Positions 1-10,008 of a DNA stretch of 45,050 bases are shown here, piece after piece; the stretch's first letter is position 1, and each line of letters begins with the position of its first letter. Made by a program: the position numbers and the translations under genes. Origin of the DNA: Planctomycetota bacterium (GTDB taxonomy: Bacteria > Planctomycetota > Planctomycetia > Planctomycetales > Planctomycetaceae); NCBI GenBank assembly GCA_027618475.1, contig JAQCEJ010000036.1, forward strand, positions 1-45,050. The letters run 5' to 3'. The notes under the pieces are model-generated. The model had not been told where the DNA came from. It did no database searches and was given only the letters and a program-made list of their open reading frames with translations.

Positions 1-40
1 CGTCGCGGCTAAACTTTGATTGGCGTTACGTATTGAGACG

Positions 41-2668
41 TCACCCGCCGAACTTCCCCCTGAAATACTCCATCCCCGCAGCGAGCGCCTCATCGATCTT
101 ATCTGCAAACCGTCCGCCGGCTTCTGCTAAGTCCGGGCGGCCGCCGCCGCCGCCGCCGACTAATTTTGCGGCGGCTTTGACGCAGTCTGAGGCATTGAAG
201 CCTTTGCTTTGCAAGTCCTTGCTGATCGCAGCCGTCAATGCGACTTTTTCGTCGACCACGGCGCCGACGATCACGGCGGCGCTCTTCGCTTTCGAGCGAA
301 TTTGATCGACGTATTCGCGCAGCAACTCGCGCGGCACGGTGCCGGCATTGAACTTCACTAGCAACGTTTCACCGATTTTCTCGGCTTGTTTCACGAGGTC
401 ATCGATCTGCGACGAGACCGAGGCAGAATTCTGCTGTTCGAGGTCTTTCTTGAGATGCCGCAGTTCATCCTGCAGCGCGGTGATGCGTTTGGGGAGATCT
501 TCGGGCTGATTCGCTTTGACCAGTCCCGTTAATTCCTTGAGGAGTTGCTCTTGCTCGCGAATGCGGGCGAGCGCTTTCTGACCCGTGAGCGCCGAGATGC
601 GGCGGACCCCCTTCGCGACCGGTTCTTCGCTGGTGATGCGGCAGATGCCGACCTGACCCGTGTTTGACAGATGCGTGCCACCGCACAGTTCCTTGCTGAA
701 GTCCCCCATCGTAACCACGCGGACTTTATCGGGATACTTTTCGCCGAACAGCGCCGTCGCGCCGGCGGCTTTGGCATCGTTGATCGACATCAGCGCCGTC
801 GAAACCCCTGCCCCTTCGGCGATGCGGGCATTGATTTCGTCTTCGACGGCGACGATTTCTTCGGGGGTCAAACCGCGTTTGTGAGCAAAATCGAACCGCA
901 GGGCGTCGTCTTCGACTTTCGAACCGCGCTGCATCGCCCCTTCGCCGAGTGTCATTTGCAACGCATGATGCAACAAGTGCGTTGCCGAGTGCGCTCTACG
1001 GATGCCGCCGCGCCGCAAGTCGTCGACATGGGCATTCATCTTCGCACCGATTTCAAGTTTACCGCGCGTGAGATGGCCCAGATGGACCAACAGCCCCCCG
1101 TTGCGTTGGGTGTCGAGCACGTTGAACTCGGCATTTTTTGTGGTCAACGTACCGACGTCGCCGACCTGTCCCCCTGCTTCTCCGTAAAACGGCGTGCGAT
1201 TGAGCACGACGCCGATCGGCAGCAGATGTCCCACCTCGTCGAGTTCGTCGATGAGCTGGCCGTTTGCGATGATGCCGACGATCGTGGCTTCAGAGGATGT
1301 GACATCGTAACCGAGAAATTCGGTATCGCCGGCGGTCTTTCGCAGCGCATCGAGCGGACCTTCGGACATGACGGAATCGGCGAAGGCACCGCTGCCGCTC
1401 CCTTTTTTGTGCTGGTCCATCAGGAATTTGAATCGCTTGGTATCGATCGACAGATTATGCTTTGCGGCAAGCGATTCGGTGAGTTCGATGAGAAAGCCGT
1501 CGGTCTGATGCAGATCGAAGGCATCGTCACCCGAGATGATCGACATCCCCTGCGAACGAGCGGTCTCGACGAACCTTTCGAAGCGGTGCAGTCCCTTGTC
1601 GACCACGCTGAGAAATTGCTCTTCCTCTTCGCGTATGGTGTCGGCAACCGATTCTGCGGTCTTGGCGAGTTCGGGGTACGGGACTTTCATCGCCTGCACG
1701 ACGAACGGCACGATCTGATGCAAGAACGTTTCGTGCTTGCCGAGCAAGTATCCTTCGAGCAAAGCGCGGCGGAGCAACTGACGAATGACGTAACTCTCTT
1801 TTTCGCTGCCGGGGGTGACCCCTTCGTGCATCGCAAAGGTGATGGCCCGCACATGGTCGGCGATGCGACGCAGCGGTCTGCCGTTCGATGACGAAAAGCT
1901 ATACGGCACGCCGACGATTTCTCCCACCGACTGGCAGAGCGGTTTCAAAATGTCGATCTCGAAATTGCTTTCGACCCCTTGCAGCACGGCGGCGGTCCGT
2001 TCGAGGCCCATGCCTGTGTCGATATTTTTCTTGGGGAGCGGACGAAGATTATCGGGAGGATCGCCGACGCGATTGAACTGCGTGAAGACGAGGTTCCAGA
2101 TTTCGACGCTTTTCTTCGAACTGGCGGGATGATAATAGATTTCGCTGCACGGGCCGCAGACGCCGTCGGGGCCGTGCGTGGGGGCACCGGCGGGCCAGAA
2201 GTTTTCCATTTCATCTTCGCGTGTGATGCGGTCGGTCGAAAGGCCGACTTCTTTATGCCAGATGTCGTAGGCTTCATCGTCGTCAAGATAGACGGTGACG
2301 GTAAGCCGGTCTTTATCGATGGCGAGATATTTTTTGTCGGTGAGAAATTCCCACGCCCAGTTAATCGCTTCGCGTTTGAAGTAATCGCCGAACGAGAAGT
2401 TTCCGAGCATCTCGAAGAACGTGTGGTGATAAGCGGTAACGCCGACGTTGCTGATGTCGCCGGTCCGCAGACATTTCTGGCAGGTCGCGGCGCGGGTGAA
2501 GTCGAGCTTGCCGATCCCCAGAAACTGGTTCTTGAACTGGTTCATGCCGGCGGGTGTGAACAAGACCGTCGGATCGTCGCGCGGGACGAGGACGTCGGTC
2601 GGCCGACGGACGCAGCCTTTGCTCTCAAAAAACGACAGGTAAATTTCTCGCAGTTCGTCGGTCTTCAT
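41..2668 (-). CDS. alaS: Alanine--tRNA ligase
   Basis: Cytoplasmic class II aminoacyl-tRNA synthetase that charges tRNA-Ala and edits mischarged Ser/Gly. The 875-residue length is normal. The N-terminus ([19 protein letters not shown]) is the family catalytic start. The editing-domain metal motifs are visible as HSATHLLHH and CGGTH. The C-terminal C-Ala region carries a run of six glycines followed by RPDLAEAGG. The frame is open about 54 codons further upstream, but those residues do not look like AlaRS, so the ATG at 2668 is chosen. It is the last of three same-strand genes: recA, a PDZ protease, alaS. Confidence 0.97.
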   Translation of the reverse strand: MKTDELREIYLSFFESKGCVRRPTDVLVPRDDPTVLFTPAGMNQFKNQFLGIGKLDFTRAATCQKCLRTGDISNVGVTAYHHTFFEMLGNFSFGDYFKREAINWAWEFLTDKKYLAIDKDRLTVTVYLDDDEAYDIWHKEVGLSTDRITREDEMENFWPAGAPTHGPDGVCGPCSEIYYHPASSKKSVEIWNLVFTQFNRVGDPPDNLRPLPKKNIDTGMGLERTAAVLQGVESNFEIDILKPLCQSVGEIVGVPYSFSSSNGRPLRRIADHVRAITFAMHEGVTPGSEKESYVIRQLLRRALLEGYLLGKHETFLHQIVPFVVQAMKVPYPELAKTAESVADTIREEEEQFLSVVDKGLHRFERFVETARSQGMSIISGDDAFDLHQTDGFLIELTESLAAKHNLSIDTKRFKFLMDQHKKGSGSGAFADSVMSEGPLDALRKTAGDTEFLGYDVTSSEATIVGIIANGQLIDELDEVGHLLPIGVVLNRTPFYGEAGGQVGDVGTLTTKNAEFNVLDTQRNGGLLVHLGHLTRGKLEIGAKMNAHVDDLRRGGIRRAHSATHLLHHALQMTLGEGAMQRGSKVEDDALRFDFAHKRGLTPEEIVAVEDEINARIAEGAGVSTALMSINDAKAAGATALFGEKYPDKVRVVTMGDFSKELCGGTHLSNTGQVGICRITSEEPVAKGVRRISALTGQKALARIREQEQLLKELTGLVKANQPEDLPKRITALQDELRHLKKDLEQQNSASVSSQIDDLVKQAEKIGETLLVKFNAGTVPRELLREYVDQIRSKAKSAAVIVGAVVDEKVALTAAISKDLQSKGFNASDCVKAAAKLVGGGGGGRPDLAEAGGRFADKIDEALAAGMEYFRGKFGG

Positions 2669-2774
2669 CGCGGCTGGAGCATCCGTTCTAATTCGTGTGT
2701 CGTGACAGAAACTGTTTGTTAAAGGTCGAGATTGTTCGGCGTTACGCTCATCCGAGAAACCGGGGCTCTTTCGA

Positions 2775-4364
2775 TTATGGAGGCAGTGTAACGCGTCGGC
2801 CATTGCTAAAGTAGAGTTCGACTTCACCATTTTTCTGATCGAGTGCCGCGGCGAATTCGTCCGGGGTCTGAACCGGCTGTTGATCGACGTGCGTGATCAG
2901 ATCGCCAGGCTGAATTTCGGCTTTCGCCGCAGGACTGCCGGGGAGCACATCGGTCACCAGCACCGCCATGGGATAACGAAAGGGCCATTGCACATATTTG
3001 AACCGACCGGTGGGGTGATCGACGATCACTCCGCGCCAACGAGGAATACGTGATTTTGTCGCGATCACTCCTTCATCATCGTAGACGGGCCATTTTCCGA
3101 GTTTGATCGAAAGTTTCAACTGCTGGCGAGCCCCCTCACGCCAAATCGAGATTTCAGTAGCCGTATCAGGGCCGAGCAGACCAATCTCGCGCCAGAGATC
3201 GTTGCGGTTGAGAATAGGAATGTCGTTAACCGCAAGAATGATGTCCCCTCGCATCATCCCCCCTTGTGCCGCGGGAGAATTCGGATAGACCCTCATGGCT
3301 ACCGCTGCAGACGGTTGGACCGCGCCGATGCCGAGTTTCGCCATTTCGGTGGGAAGGTAGTTTTCGGGTTGCACACCGAGAAAACCATATTCGACTTCAT
3401 AACCGTCGATCAGCGAATTCACCATGCGCCGTACCGAGTTCGTCATCGGTATGGCGTAACCCGAATCGCTTTCGTAGCCTTCCAGTGCGGCCATCGACGT
3501 CATGAGACCGATCATTTCTCCCTTCAGATTGACCCAGGCACCGCCGCTTGTCCCCAACGGCATGCGGGCATCGGCGGTCAACAGCGTACCATAATGATGA
3601 ATCGTCTCTCGCTGTCGTTCTTCTTCGGTAAGGGGGAGCGGGCCCAGCGGCTGGGGATAACGGGCGATATTGCTGAGAATTCCCCAGCTCGCGCTCGGGG
3701 AACCATCGCGTGCGATGGCGTAGGGGTTACCGAGGAGAATCACAATTTGTCCTTTGCGGAATTTAGGATTCTCGGGAAATGTCATCGGCGTGAGATCGCG
3801 CGGTGAAATCTGGAGTTCATCGAAGTCGATTTCGACGACTGCCAGATCGCTGCGCGGGTCGGCCGCGCGGATCATTCCCCAGCAACTGCGGCGATTGGCG
3901 AAGCGAAGATGAATCTGACAATCGGCCGCTCGATCGGCTTGATCGGTGACGGGACCACCGGCAACAAGATGATAATTCGTCAGAATATATCGTTCGTCGG
4001 GTCGATCCGGAGGAGTAACAATGACGCCCGCCCCAAACTCCAGCGGAACGAAGTCGGGATGATTGGGATCCCACAATTCTCGCGAAAAAAGTTCATCGCG
4101 TCCCTGTTCGCGAAGGGGCAATGGAACTTCACGGCGATTCACACCGTCTGTGCGAATGCGGGCAATGCTGACCAGTGAACCTTCCGTACGATCGATGACA
4201 TCGATAAACGTTTCTTCGAGGGCAAAAATCGGGTTCGATTCACCGTCGGGCTGAGCCGATGCAAACGGTAAATCGGATACTAATAAAGACAGCATGACGA
4301 TGACGAGTCGAGACATGCGTCGCGGCAACAAATACTTCAACGTCGATTGCGGCTGTATGGACAT
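2775..4364 (-). CDS. HtrA-like trypsin-fold serine protease with two PDZ domains
   Basis: Exported serine protease, probably periplasmic quality control or signalling. A hydrophobic segment at residues 17-38 ending in FASA looks like a signal peptide or anchor. The catalytic triad is visible: His132 in TNYHLVAGG, Asp173 in [10 protein letters not shown], Ser273 in LGTSGGAW. Two PDZ domains follow, one around residues 320-410 ([20 protein letters not shown]) and one at the C-terminus ([19 protein letters not shown]). The start at 4364 has an AAGGGA Shine-Dalgarno about 8 bases upstream; the longer open frame has none. Length is 529 residues. Insertions around the catalytic core make it more divergent than classical DegP, so no symbol is given. 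Confidence 0.88.
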   Translation of the reverse strand: MSIQPQSTLKYLLPRRMSRLVIVMLSLLVSDLPFASAQPDGESNPIFALEETFIDVIDRTEGSLVSIARIRTDGVNRREVPLPLREQGRDELFSRELWDPNHPDFVPLEFGAGVIVTPPDRPDERYILTNYHLVAGGPVTDQADRAADCQIHLRFANRRSCWGMIRAADPRSDLAVVEIDFDELQISPRDLTPMTFPENPKFRKGQIVILLGNPYAIARDGSPSASWGILSNIARYPQPLGPLPLTEEERQRETIHHYGTLLTADARMPLGTSGGAWVNLKGEMIGLMTSMAALEGYESDSGYAIPMTNSVRRMVNSLIDGYEVEYGFLGVQPENYLPTEMAKLGIGAVQPSAAVAMRVYPNSPAAQGGMMRGDIILAVNDIPILNRNDLWREIGLLGPDTATEISIWREGARQQLKLSIKLGKWPVYDDEGVIATKSRIPRWRGVIVDHPTGRFKYVQWPFRYPMAVLVTDVLPGSPAAKAEIQPGDLITHVDQQPVQTPDEFAAALDQKNGEVELYFSNGRRVTLPP

Positions 4365-4484
4365 GGGGTTGTCCCTTTCGCCGGCGTGTTCGTGGCGCAC
4401 GCACGGGAGAATTTGAGCAGATATCGGCTTCATACAGACATCTTACTCACTTGCGCAGCGATTGGCCAATGGGGAGCCGTGCGA

Positions 4485-5582
4485 TTATTCGTCGGACGAA
4501 TCGCCGGAATCGAGCGGCGCGAGCTGGCCGTTGTTTCCGGTTCCGCTGGCGCGTATCGTCATAATTTTCGAACGGAGTTCCTCGACGACGGCCGGGTTTT
4601 CTAAAAGGTATGCCCGGGCCTTATCGCGTCCCTGACCGAGACGAACTTCGCCGTAACTCAGCCAACTGCCGCTCTTGTCGATCAGCCGTTCTAGCACGGC
4701 CAAATCGAGAATGTCGGCTTCGTAGCTGATGCCGGAATCGCTGTACATATCAAATTCGGCGACGCGAAACGGGGGAGCGACTTTGTTCTTCACCACTTTG
4801 GCCCGCATTCTCATGCCGATGACGTTGTCCCCCTCTTTGAGTGTGCTGATGCGTCGGACATCGATGCGGCACGAGCTGTAAAACTTCAACGCCCTGCCGC
4901 CGGGGGTCGTTTCGGGGCTGCCGAACATCACGCCGATTTTTTCGCGGATCTGGTTGATGAATATCACGACGCTTTTCGATTTCGAAATCGCACCGGTCAG
5001 TTTGCGCATGGCCTGGCTCATCATGCGGGCTTGCAAACCGACGTGCGAATCGCCGATCTCGCCGTCGAGTTCTGACTTGGGAACCAGGGCCGCGACCGAG
5101 TCGATGACGATGACGTCGACCGCGTTCGATTTGATCAGCATCTCGGCGATCTGAAGGCCTTCTTCGCCGTACGACGGCTGACTGACGAGCAGTTCTTCGA
5201 GATTGATGCCGATGCGCTTGGCCCACGACGGATCAAGGGCATGCTCGGCGTCGACGAACGCGGCGATGCCTCCGTCCCGCTGGGCGCACGCGATTGTGTG
5301 CAACGCGAGCGTGGTTTTTCCGCTCGATTCGGGACCGAAGAGTTCGATGATACGTCCGCGCGGCAGACCGCGACCACCGAGGGCGAGGTCGAGCGATAAG
5401 GCACCGGTGGAAACACCAGGGATGCCGGCAAGAGCACCTGCGTTGGTCAACTTCATGATCGAGCCTTTCCCAAAGGCTTTTTCGATCTGACCTAACGCAT
5501 TCCCCAGCATTTGTTGCGATTCATCCTGCACGCGGGAAGAGGGAGCGGATGCGTTTTTCTTGGAGGTGGTTCTTGTGGCCAT
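4485..5582 (-). CDS. recA: Recombinase RecA
   Basis: ATP-dependent strand-exchange protein of homologous recombination and the SOS response. Length is 365 residues. The Walker A motif GPESSGKT and the RecA core are intact, including [14 protein letters not shown], the [15 protein letters not shown] Walker B region and [19 protein letters not shown]. The ATG at 5582 follows AAGGGAA at suitable spacing. The upstream region has no recognisable gamma/alpha-proteobacterial or Gram-positive SOS box, so LexA control cannot be claimed. The gene lies upstream of a PDZ protease and alaS on the same strand, recalling the recA-recX-alaS order of proteobacteria. Confidence 0.98.
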   Translation of the reverse strand: MATRTTSKKNASAPSSRVQDESQQMLGNALGQIEKAFGKGSIMKLTNAGALAGIPGVSTGALSLDLALGGRGLPRGRIIELFGPESSGKTTLALHTIACAQRDGGIAAFVDAEHALDPSWAKRIGINLEELLVSQPSYGEEGLQIAEMLIKSNAVDVIVIDSVAALVPKSELDGEIGDSHVGLQARMMSQAMRKLTGAISKSKSVVIFINQIREKIGVMFGSPETTPGGRALKFYSSCRIDVRRISTLKEGDNVIGMRMRAKVVKNKVAPPFRVAEFDMYSDSGISYEADILDLAVLERLIDKSGSWLSYGEVRLGQGRDKARAYLLENPAVVEELRSKIMTIRASGTGNNGQLAPLDSGDSSDE

Positions 5583-5740
5583 AACGGCAAATTCCCTTTC
5601 GCTGATGAATGAACAACGATGTGATTGGTGACTATGATCTTGCAGATATTACTCTATCAAATGTCTCTTGCGAACCGACAAATATGAACAAATAGATACT
5701 TTAACAGACGTTCAAATTTGTGCAAGAGCAAAATAAAAAA

Positions 5741-5776
5741 TTTCCGAAGCTGGTCCAGAGCACGCGAAACCGGAAA
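5741..5776 (-). terminator. Possible terminator after the CYTH gene
   Basis: Read on the minus strand, TTTCCG and CGGAAA can pair across a 24-base loop that could hold a small inner hairpin. They are followed by an almost pure T tract at 5730-5740. The site lies between the CYTH-gene stop and recA. The stem is short and the loop long, so this is weak evidence. Confidence 0.3.
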
Positions 5777-5824
5777 GAAGCATCACAGGAAGTTGGAGTG
5801 AAAATGATGGCGTTTGTACAATCC

Positions 5825-6391
5825 CTAACCCCCCTTCTCCAACACCATCGTCAGATAACTGCGCCGTTCGGGGTGCGACAGACCGAGATACGTCGCCAGC
5901 CGCAGGCACGCATCTCGGGCGGCGAGGCGTTCGGCCTCTTCATCCCCGGCGATTGTTTCGACTTCCATATACGATCCCAGACCTTCGACGTCGTCGAAGG
6001 TAACCGTGAAGTCGCGGTTGTCCCAATGCAGCCGGTTCGATATCCGCGTCTTACGAACCACGCCGCGCGGACGGAAACCGAGCGTTGTGAGCAGGTGGTC
6101 CATCTGCCGCGCGACGTCGGAACCGGATGCAAAATCAATTTCGATTTCCTCGCGGACTTTCACCTGCAAATCGACGATCGGCCCCTTATAGGTCAGGCAG
6201 TTTTCGTCATTCACGGTGCGAATGCGAAACGCTTCGTGCGTCTGGGCGAAGTCACGGTTTGGGTCGGGATGCCTGTAGTAGGTATCGCAATGATGTTCGA
6301 CTTCCCCGCTGGTCGAAGCGAGTTTCGCAAGATGAGCTTTCACCGTCTCACGGTTATCGACTTTGAATTTGAGTTCGACTTCAAAGGACAT
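5825..6391 (-). CDS. CYTH-domain protein (class IV adenylate cyclase / triphosphatase family)
   Basis: Length is 188 residues. The N-terminal signature EVELKFK (ExExK) marks the CYTH triphosphate-tunnel fold. Acidic and basic tunnel strands follow: EAFRIRTVND, LTYKGP, EEIEIDF, SNRLHWDNRDFTVTFDDVEGLGSYMEVE. Family members hydrolyse or cyclise nucleoside triphosphates or act on thiamine triphosphate in the cytoplasm; the CyaB-like layout fits class IV adenylate cyclase, but the substrate cannot be read from sequence. The start at 6391 is chosen because the ExExK strand follows immediately; the open frame extends upstream into a repeat region. No strong ribosome-binding site is seen. Confidence 0.85.
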   Translation of the reverse strand: MSFEVELKFKVDNRETVKAHLAKLASTSGEVEHHCDTYYRHPDPNRDFAQTHEAFRIRTVNDENCLTYKGPIVDLQVKVREEIEIDFASGSDVARQMDHLLTTLGFRPRGVVRKTRISNRLHWDNRDFTVTFDDVEGLGSYMEVETIAGDEEAERLAARDACLRLATYLGLSHPERRSYLTMVLEKGG

Positions 6392-6425
6392 AATGGGGCT
6401 GCCGATTGTCGCGTTTGAGTTTACG

Positions 6426-6503
6426 GAAATGACGAATGTCGAAATCCGAATGTCGAATGAATGACGAAGCACAAATGATCAAACCGGAAATTCGTCATTC
6501 ATT
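6426..6503. repeat. Intergenic repeat with a perfect 13-bp inverted repeat
   Basis: The spacer between the DUF971 and CYTH genes is built of near-copies of GAATGTCGAA/GAATGACGAA. It contains AATGAATGACGAA at 6456-6468 and its exact reverse complement at 6491-6503, separated by 22 bases. The right arm overlaps the DUF971 stop codon. From memory, very similar GAATGTCGAAATCCGAATG-type strings recur between genes in planctomycete genomes; the copy number here needs a genome search. Confidence 0.65.
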
Positions 6504-6813
6504 ATTGCCCGGCGTACGCCTCGCCCAGTTGCGAGAGGTGGTCCCAGGTATAGAGGCCGGTCGAGTGGTTGTCGGACCAGACGATTTTGACGGCGTAGTT
6601 GCCGACGAAGTTCATACTTTTGGGATGGATGTCATCAGGGATTCGCGAGACATCAAGTATCCGCTTGCCGGTGATTTCGTCAATGCACGTCGCACAGGGA
6701 CAATACTCGCGAACGACACGAAACGGCAACCGATCGGTCTTTTCGGGGGACCAGACGAGTTCGAGGATTTTTTGGTCGCTCAAGGCGCGAATGTTTTGCG
6801 GGGGGTCAATCAT
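6502..6813 (-). CDS. DUF971-domain protein
   Basis: Small protein of 103 residues matching the DUF971 family, also found as the N-terminal domain of gamma-butyrobetaine hydroxylase-like proteins. Family-typical features are the start IRALSDQKILELVWSP, the CPCATC cysteine cluster and the aromatic end VWSDNHSTGLYTWDHL. The cysteines could bind a metal or Fe-S cluster; stand-alone members have been linked to Fe-S protein biogenesis, but nothing here proves it. It starts 24 bases after the stop of the tetrahaem lipoprotein gene, so co-transcription is likely. Confidence 0.85.
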   Translation of the reverse strand: MIDPPQNIRALSDQKILELVWSPEKTDRLPFRVVREYCPCATCIDEITGKRILDVSRIPDDIHPKSMNFVGNYAVKIVWSDNHSTGLYTWDHLSQLGEAYAGQ

Positions 6814-6837
6814 GGTGGTTTTCAGTTGGACGCGCCA

Positions 6838-8526
6838 TTAGTCCCGCCAGGGGTGCGCGATTTCTTTCCAGTATTTTTCGAAATTGAAGTGCGGGCTGTT
6901 GTCTAAATCGTGGCATTTGTAGCAGACGTTGGCTTTTGCTGTTTCGAGGTCGAGGTGTGTCAGTTTTTTCGCCTCTTCGATCTCGCCCGCGTCGACGAGT
7001 TCGATGTGTTTGCTGCCGGGGCCGTGGCAGTTTTCGCATTGCTGGCCCTGCAGAAGTTTCGAGAGCGTTTTTTCATCGTCGGTCTGGGCGAACTCCTCGT
7101 TGACGAAGCCTCCATCGTAGCGGATATATTCCTTCGGGTTCCAGCCGGTGGAATGGCAGGCGAGGCACTCCGGATCATAAATTCGAGTGATGCCGTATGC
7201 GGGCTGACCTTCACGCGCATGCGTAATGCTTTCGGTGGCGTGGGAATGTTTTGTCGTCAGCCATTTTTCGTAGGCTTTCGTGTGACATTCGCCGCACTTC
7301 TCGGCACCGACAAAATGGGCTCCGCTAGGATGCGGCAACGGCGGTTCGGTATAAGCGAGTTGTTCGGATTTCAGCCGGTCCTGATAGTACCTCATCTGTT
7401 CGATCATTTTCATGTTGTCGCCAAACCGGCGATCGAGTTCGACGAGTTCAAATTTGAAATTCTGTTCGGCGTCGGGGTAGAAGCCGATCACTCCGGCATG
7501 TTTTCCCTTGTGGCCGACGTCGATAATCGTGGTCTCGCCGACTTTCTGTGCGATACCGTTCGGATCTTCGACGCCGCCGGCGGTGACGATGAGTTGAAAC
7601 TCGGGAAACTTCTCGGCAAGGACTTTCGATTCGTCCTGATCGGCGTGTGAGAGCAACACCAGTAAGTCGGGCGACTCGGCTTTCAAAGCTTCAATAACGG
7701 CGGGAAGCGCTGCTTCGGCATCTTCTGCCGACATATCACCACCTTCCGATTCGCCAAAGACTTCGCGCCGCTGATGGAGACCGAGAATCGACGTCACACC
7801 GATTTTTACACGGTTGATTGTAACGATCTTATACGGCAACTTCCCCAGGTCGGGTGTTTCGAGCATCGTCACGTTGGCAGAGACGAACGAAGGCGTCGTC
7901 TCGGGCTTTTCGGGCTCGGGATTGTGTAATTGAAGAAAGACTTCCGGACCAAAACGGAGTTCCTCGGGTCCGAGACCGACAGCCGTGTACTTCATTTCGG
8001 TGAGGGATGCGAGAATGGTTTCGTACTTGATCTGATCCTGACGGCGGTTTCTTTTGAGCATACCGCCGAGATCGAGCCCAGTGACGGACCAGCCGCGATC
8101 TTCCATCTTGGTGATCAGATCGGCGCGTCGCGACATGCCTCCTGATTGATTCTCGGTGCAGCCGCACGGCTCGAAGTAACCGTGAATCTCACCGGTAATG
8201 ACAATCGCCAGCTTCGGCTCGGGCCAGTCTTTGAGCAGTGGCCTGGCTTCGGACTGTGCTGTAGATTTCGTCTCGGAATGGGTCGAGTCCGTGGGCTCGC
8301 CGGGTGAGACATCGGCGGTATCCATGGTTTCCGTCTCGATGTCGTCAATGGCTGTCGAATCGTGAGTCTCGGGATGATTTTCGATGTCCGGTGCCGTGGC
8401 CTTTGCCTCGGGTACCGGTGCGGTTTGTTCGTTAGGGAGCGGGGAGTCCGATCCGCAGCCGACAAAAAACAGGATGAGGCAGACGAATGCCGGAATCGCA
8501 GCGGCGATGTGATCAAATCGATACAT
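6838..8526 (-). CDS. Lipoprotein with degenerate UshA-like domain and four-haem cytochrome c domain
   Basis: Exported protein of 562 residues. The hydrophobic start ends in FVGC (Cys24), a plausible lipobox, followed by an acidic Thr/Ser/Pro-rich linker to about residue 95. Residues 104-390 resemble an UshA-type metallophosphatase fold, but the usual D-x-H, GNH(D/E) and G-H-x-H ligands are altered, and EPCGC (Cys121, Cys123) followed by SGG-RR appears near the start. The C-terminus has four CXXCH haem sites at Cys411, Cys454, Cys497 and Cys535, as in cytochrome c554-like proteins. The ATG at 8526 has an excellent AGGAGGG site; the upstream extension is rejected. It lies between DUF1573 and DUF971 genes on the same strand. 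An extracytoplasmic electron-transfer role is inferred; the substrate is unknown. Confidence 0.85.
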   Translation of the reverse strand: MYRFDHIAAAIPAFVCLILFFVGCGSDSPLPNEQTAPVPEAKATAPDIENHPETHDSTAIDDIETETMDTADVSPGEPTDSTHSETKSTAQSEARPLLKDWPEPKLAIVITGEIHGYFEPCGCTENQSGGMSRRADLITKMEDRGWSVTGLDLGGMLKRNRRQDQIKYETILASLTEMKYTAVGLGPEELRFGPEVFLQLHNPEPEKPETTPSFVSANVTMLETPDLGKLPYKIVTINRVKIGVTSILGLHQRREVFGESEGGDMSAEDAEAALPAVIEALKAESPDLLVLLSHADQDESKVLAEKFPEFQLIVTAGGVEDPNGIAQKVGETTIIDVGHKGKHAGVIGFYPDAEQNFKFELVELDRRFGDNMKMIEQMRYYQDRLKSEQLAYTEPPLPHPSGAHFVGAEKCGECHTKAYEKWLTTKHSHATESITHAREGQPAYGITRIYDPECLACHSTGWNPKEYIRYDGGFVNEEFAQTDDEKTLSKLLQGQQCENCHGPGSKHIELVDAGEIEEAKKLTHLDLETAKANVCYKCHDLDNSPHFNFEKYWKEIAHPWRD

Positions 8527-8591
8527 GTGAAATCCCTCCTGTGGATGAAACGATACGCCGGTCGTCCTGACCCTCCGTCGCGGGCATCGTA

Positions 8592-8627
8592 TTGTTTTTT
8601 CGGCCGGGTGCCAAGCTGAAAAAACAA
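8592..8627. repeat. 13-bp hairpin between DUF1573 and cytochrome genes
   Basis: TTGTTTTTTC at 8592-8601 and GAAAAAACAA at 8618-8627 are exact complements. Three further pairs, one a G-T wobble, extend the stem to 13 bp around a 10-base loop. It lies in the 198-base spacer upstream of the cytochrome start. The T-rich arm comes first on both strands, so it is not a standard intrinsic terminator; an mRNA processing or stabilising hairpin is possible. Confidence 0.5.
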
Positions 8628-8724
8628 GCCCCGCGGGCGGGTGAAATAATCGATGCGGTGCATGGACATGCCATGGCATCGCCTTCACATTCGAGATCGC
8701 GGCGAGGCGGCAGCGACTTTGCCG

Positions 8725-10008
8725 TTAAAGAGCAATGTAATCGAAGTAGAAGGTCATCTCCTTCGACCGCGGATGATTGGTCTTAAACTTGATTTTGGCG
8801 ATGTTTTCGAACGTGCGGGCATGGGAAGGACCGTTCGGCGGAACTTCGAACGTCAACAGAAAGCGCCGCCTTGTCGGATCATCGAACTTCGCCGGGTCTT
8901 TTTCCATCGTCATTTTCAAGTTCGACGGGTCGGTTTCGATGTCGCTGATCTCAAAGTCCTCATCCATATCGTTAATGATCATACGCAGTTGGACTTTTTT
9001 TCCCTCTTGACTGGGAAACTGGCCCATCGAGATCAACATTCGATCGGGATCAAATCGTACCCCCTGCGTGGGATAGATGCGGATTGAACCGCTGCGAGAG
9101 CCCGTAATTTCTAAATCGATGTTTTCGAATTGGGGAACATTGGTGTGCAACGTTATTTTTTCGCTGAAACTACCGATGGGAATAACGGGCTGGAGGACGA
9201 CTTCAATTCTCACGCCGGAACGATATTTTTCTTTCACTATCAGATCGTCGTCGGCAGCAATCGGTGTGAGGTTGACGGACACGAGTTCCGGATGTTCGAT
9301 CTCGACCGATTCGACCTGCAGATCATCGACCATCCGCGACGTGAGGGTTCCGACTTTGGGACTGGAAGGATCCGTCCCCGCGTACGTCCCGGCGTTCCAC
9401 GGGCTGTTGGGCGCCAAGACGACTTTCGGTTCGACAAGACCGCTCACCGTCAGTTTGACGAGTGTCTGTGTCGGATCATTGGTTTTAACCTGCAACGATT
9501 GTTCAAAATTTCGATCGGCGTTTTTCGGTTTCCACTTCACGAGGATGTCCCCCGTTTCGCCTGGCGCGATCTCGCTTTTCAGAATATCGAATCGCGTGCA
9601 TTGGCAGGTGCTTTTTCCTCGCCGTAGGATTAGTGCCGCTTCGCCGTCATTGCGGATGGTAAAGAGATGTTCGCCGTCGGTTTCGGGCTCCATGACACCG
9701 AAATTAAAACTCGCCTGTTCGGTTTGCACTTTAGGATAGGGGCCGGATTCGGAAAGATCCGGGGAATCCTCTTCGGTACGATCACCCTCGTCCGCATCAT
9801 GGTCGTGATCATGATCATGTCCGTCGGCACCTTTCGCAACATCGGGGCTTTCCGGGGATTTAGACGCATCCTCATCAGGAGGAGGATCGGCTGGTGCCGA
9901 ACGGTAGCGGTCAACGGCCGAACTCTGCCCTCCTCCGCCGACCCATACGGTAAATGACAGGGCAACGATCAAACAGACAAATCCCACAAGAACGGACGTA
10001 AAACGCAT
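8725..10008 (-). CDS. DUF1573-domain exported protein with His/Asp-rich segment
   Basis: Length is 427 residues. The N-terminal hydrophobic segment (residues 4-24) is a signal peptide or anchor. A low-complexity acidic stretch follows, with alternating His and Asp at 63-71 that could bind divalent metals. The DUF1573 domain begins near residue 95: FNFGVMEPETDGEHLFTIRNDG, then STCQC (Cys135, Cys137), then an Ig/ASH-like beta sandwich. The rest looks like further beta-sandwich modules. The ATG at 10008 follows GGAG at about 10 bases. It precedes the tetrahaem lipoprotein gene on the same strand and has its own good promoter candidate. The function of DUF1573 is not established. Confidence 0.85.
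   Translation of the reverse strand: MRFTSVLVGFVCLIVALSFTVWVGGGGQSSAVDRYRSAPADPPPDEDASKSPESPDVAKGADGHDHDHDHDADEGDRTEEDSPDLSESGPYPKVQTEQASFNFGVMEPETDGEHLFTIRNDGEAALILRRGKSTCQCTRFDILKSEIAPGETGDILVKWKPKNADRNFEQSLQVKTNDPTQTLVKLTVSGLVEPKVVLAPNSPWNAGTYAGTDPSSPKVGTLTSRMVDDLQVESVEIEHPELVSVNLTPIAADDDLIVKEKYRSGVRIEVVLQPVIPIGSFSEKITLHTNVPQFENIDLEITGSRSGSIRIYPTQGVRFDPDRMLISMGQFPSQEGKKVQLRMIINDMDEDFEISDIETDPSNLKMTMEKDPAKFDDPTRRRFLLTFEVPPNGPSHARTFENIAKIKFKTNHPRSKEMTFYFDYIAL

Noticed and set aside
671-1891. A 406-codon open frame on the plus strand
   Set aside because: It is antisense to alaS in a GC-biased frame, has no ribosome-binding site and resembles no protein; alaS explains the sequence.
1979-2722. 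A 247-codon plus-strand frame
   Set aside because: Antisense shadow of the conserved N-terminal half of alaS.
5640-5720. A possible SOS box upstream of recA (CGAAC and GAAC motifs)
   Set aside because: The two GAAC motifs are 10 bases apart, not 7, and no CGAAC-N4-GTTCG palindrome is present.
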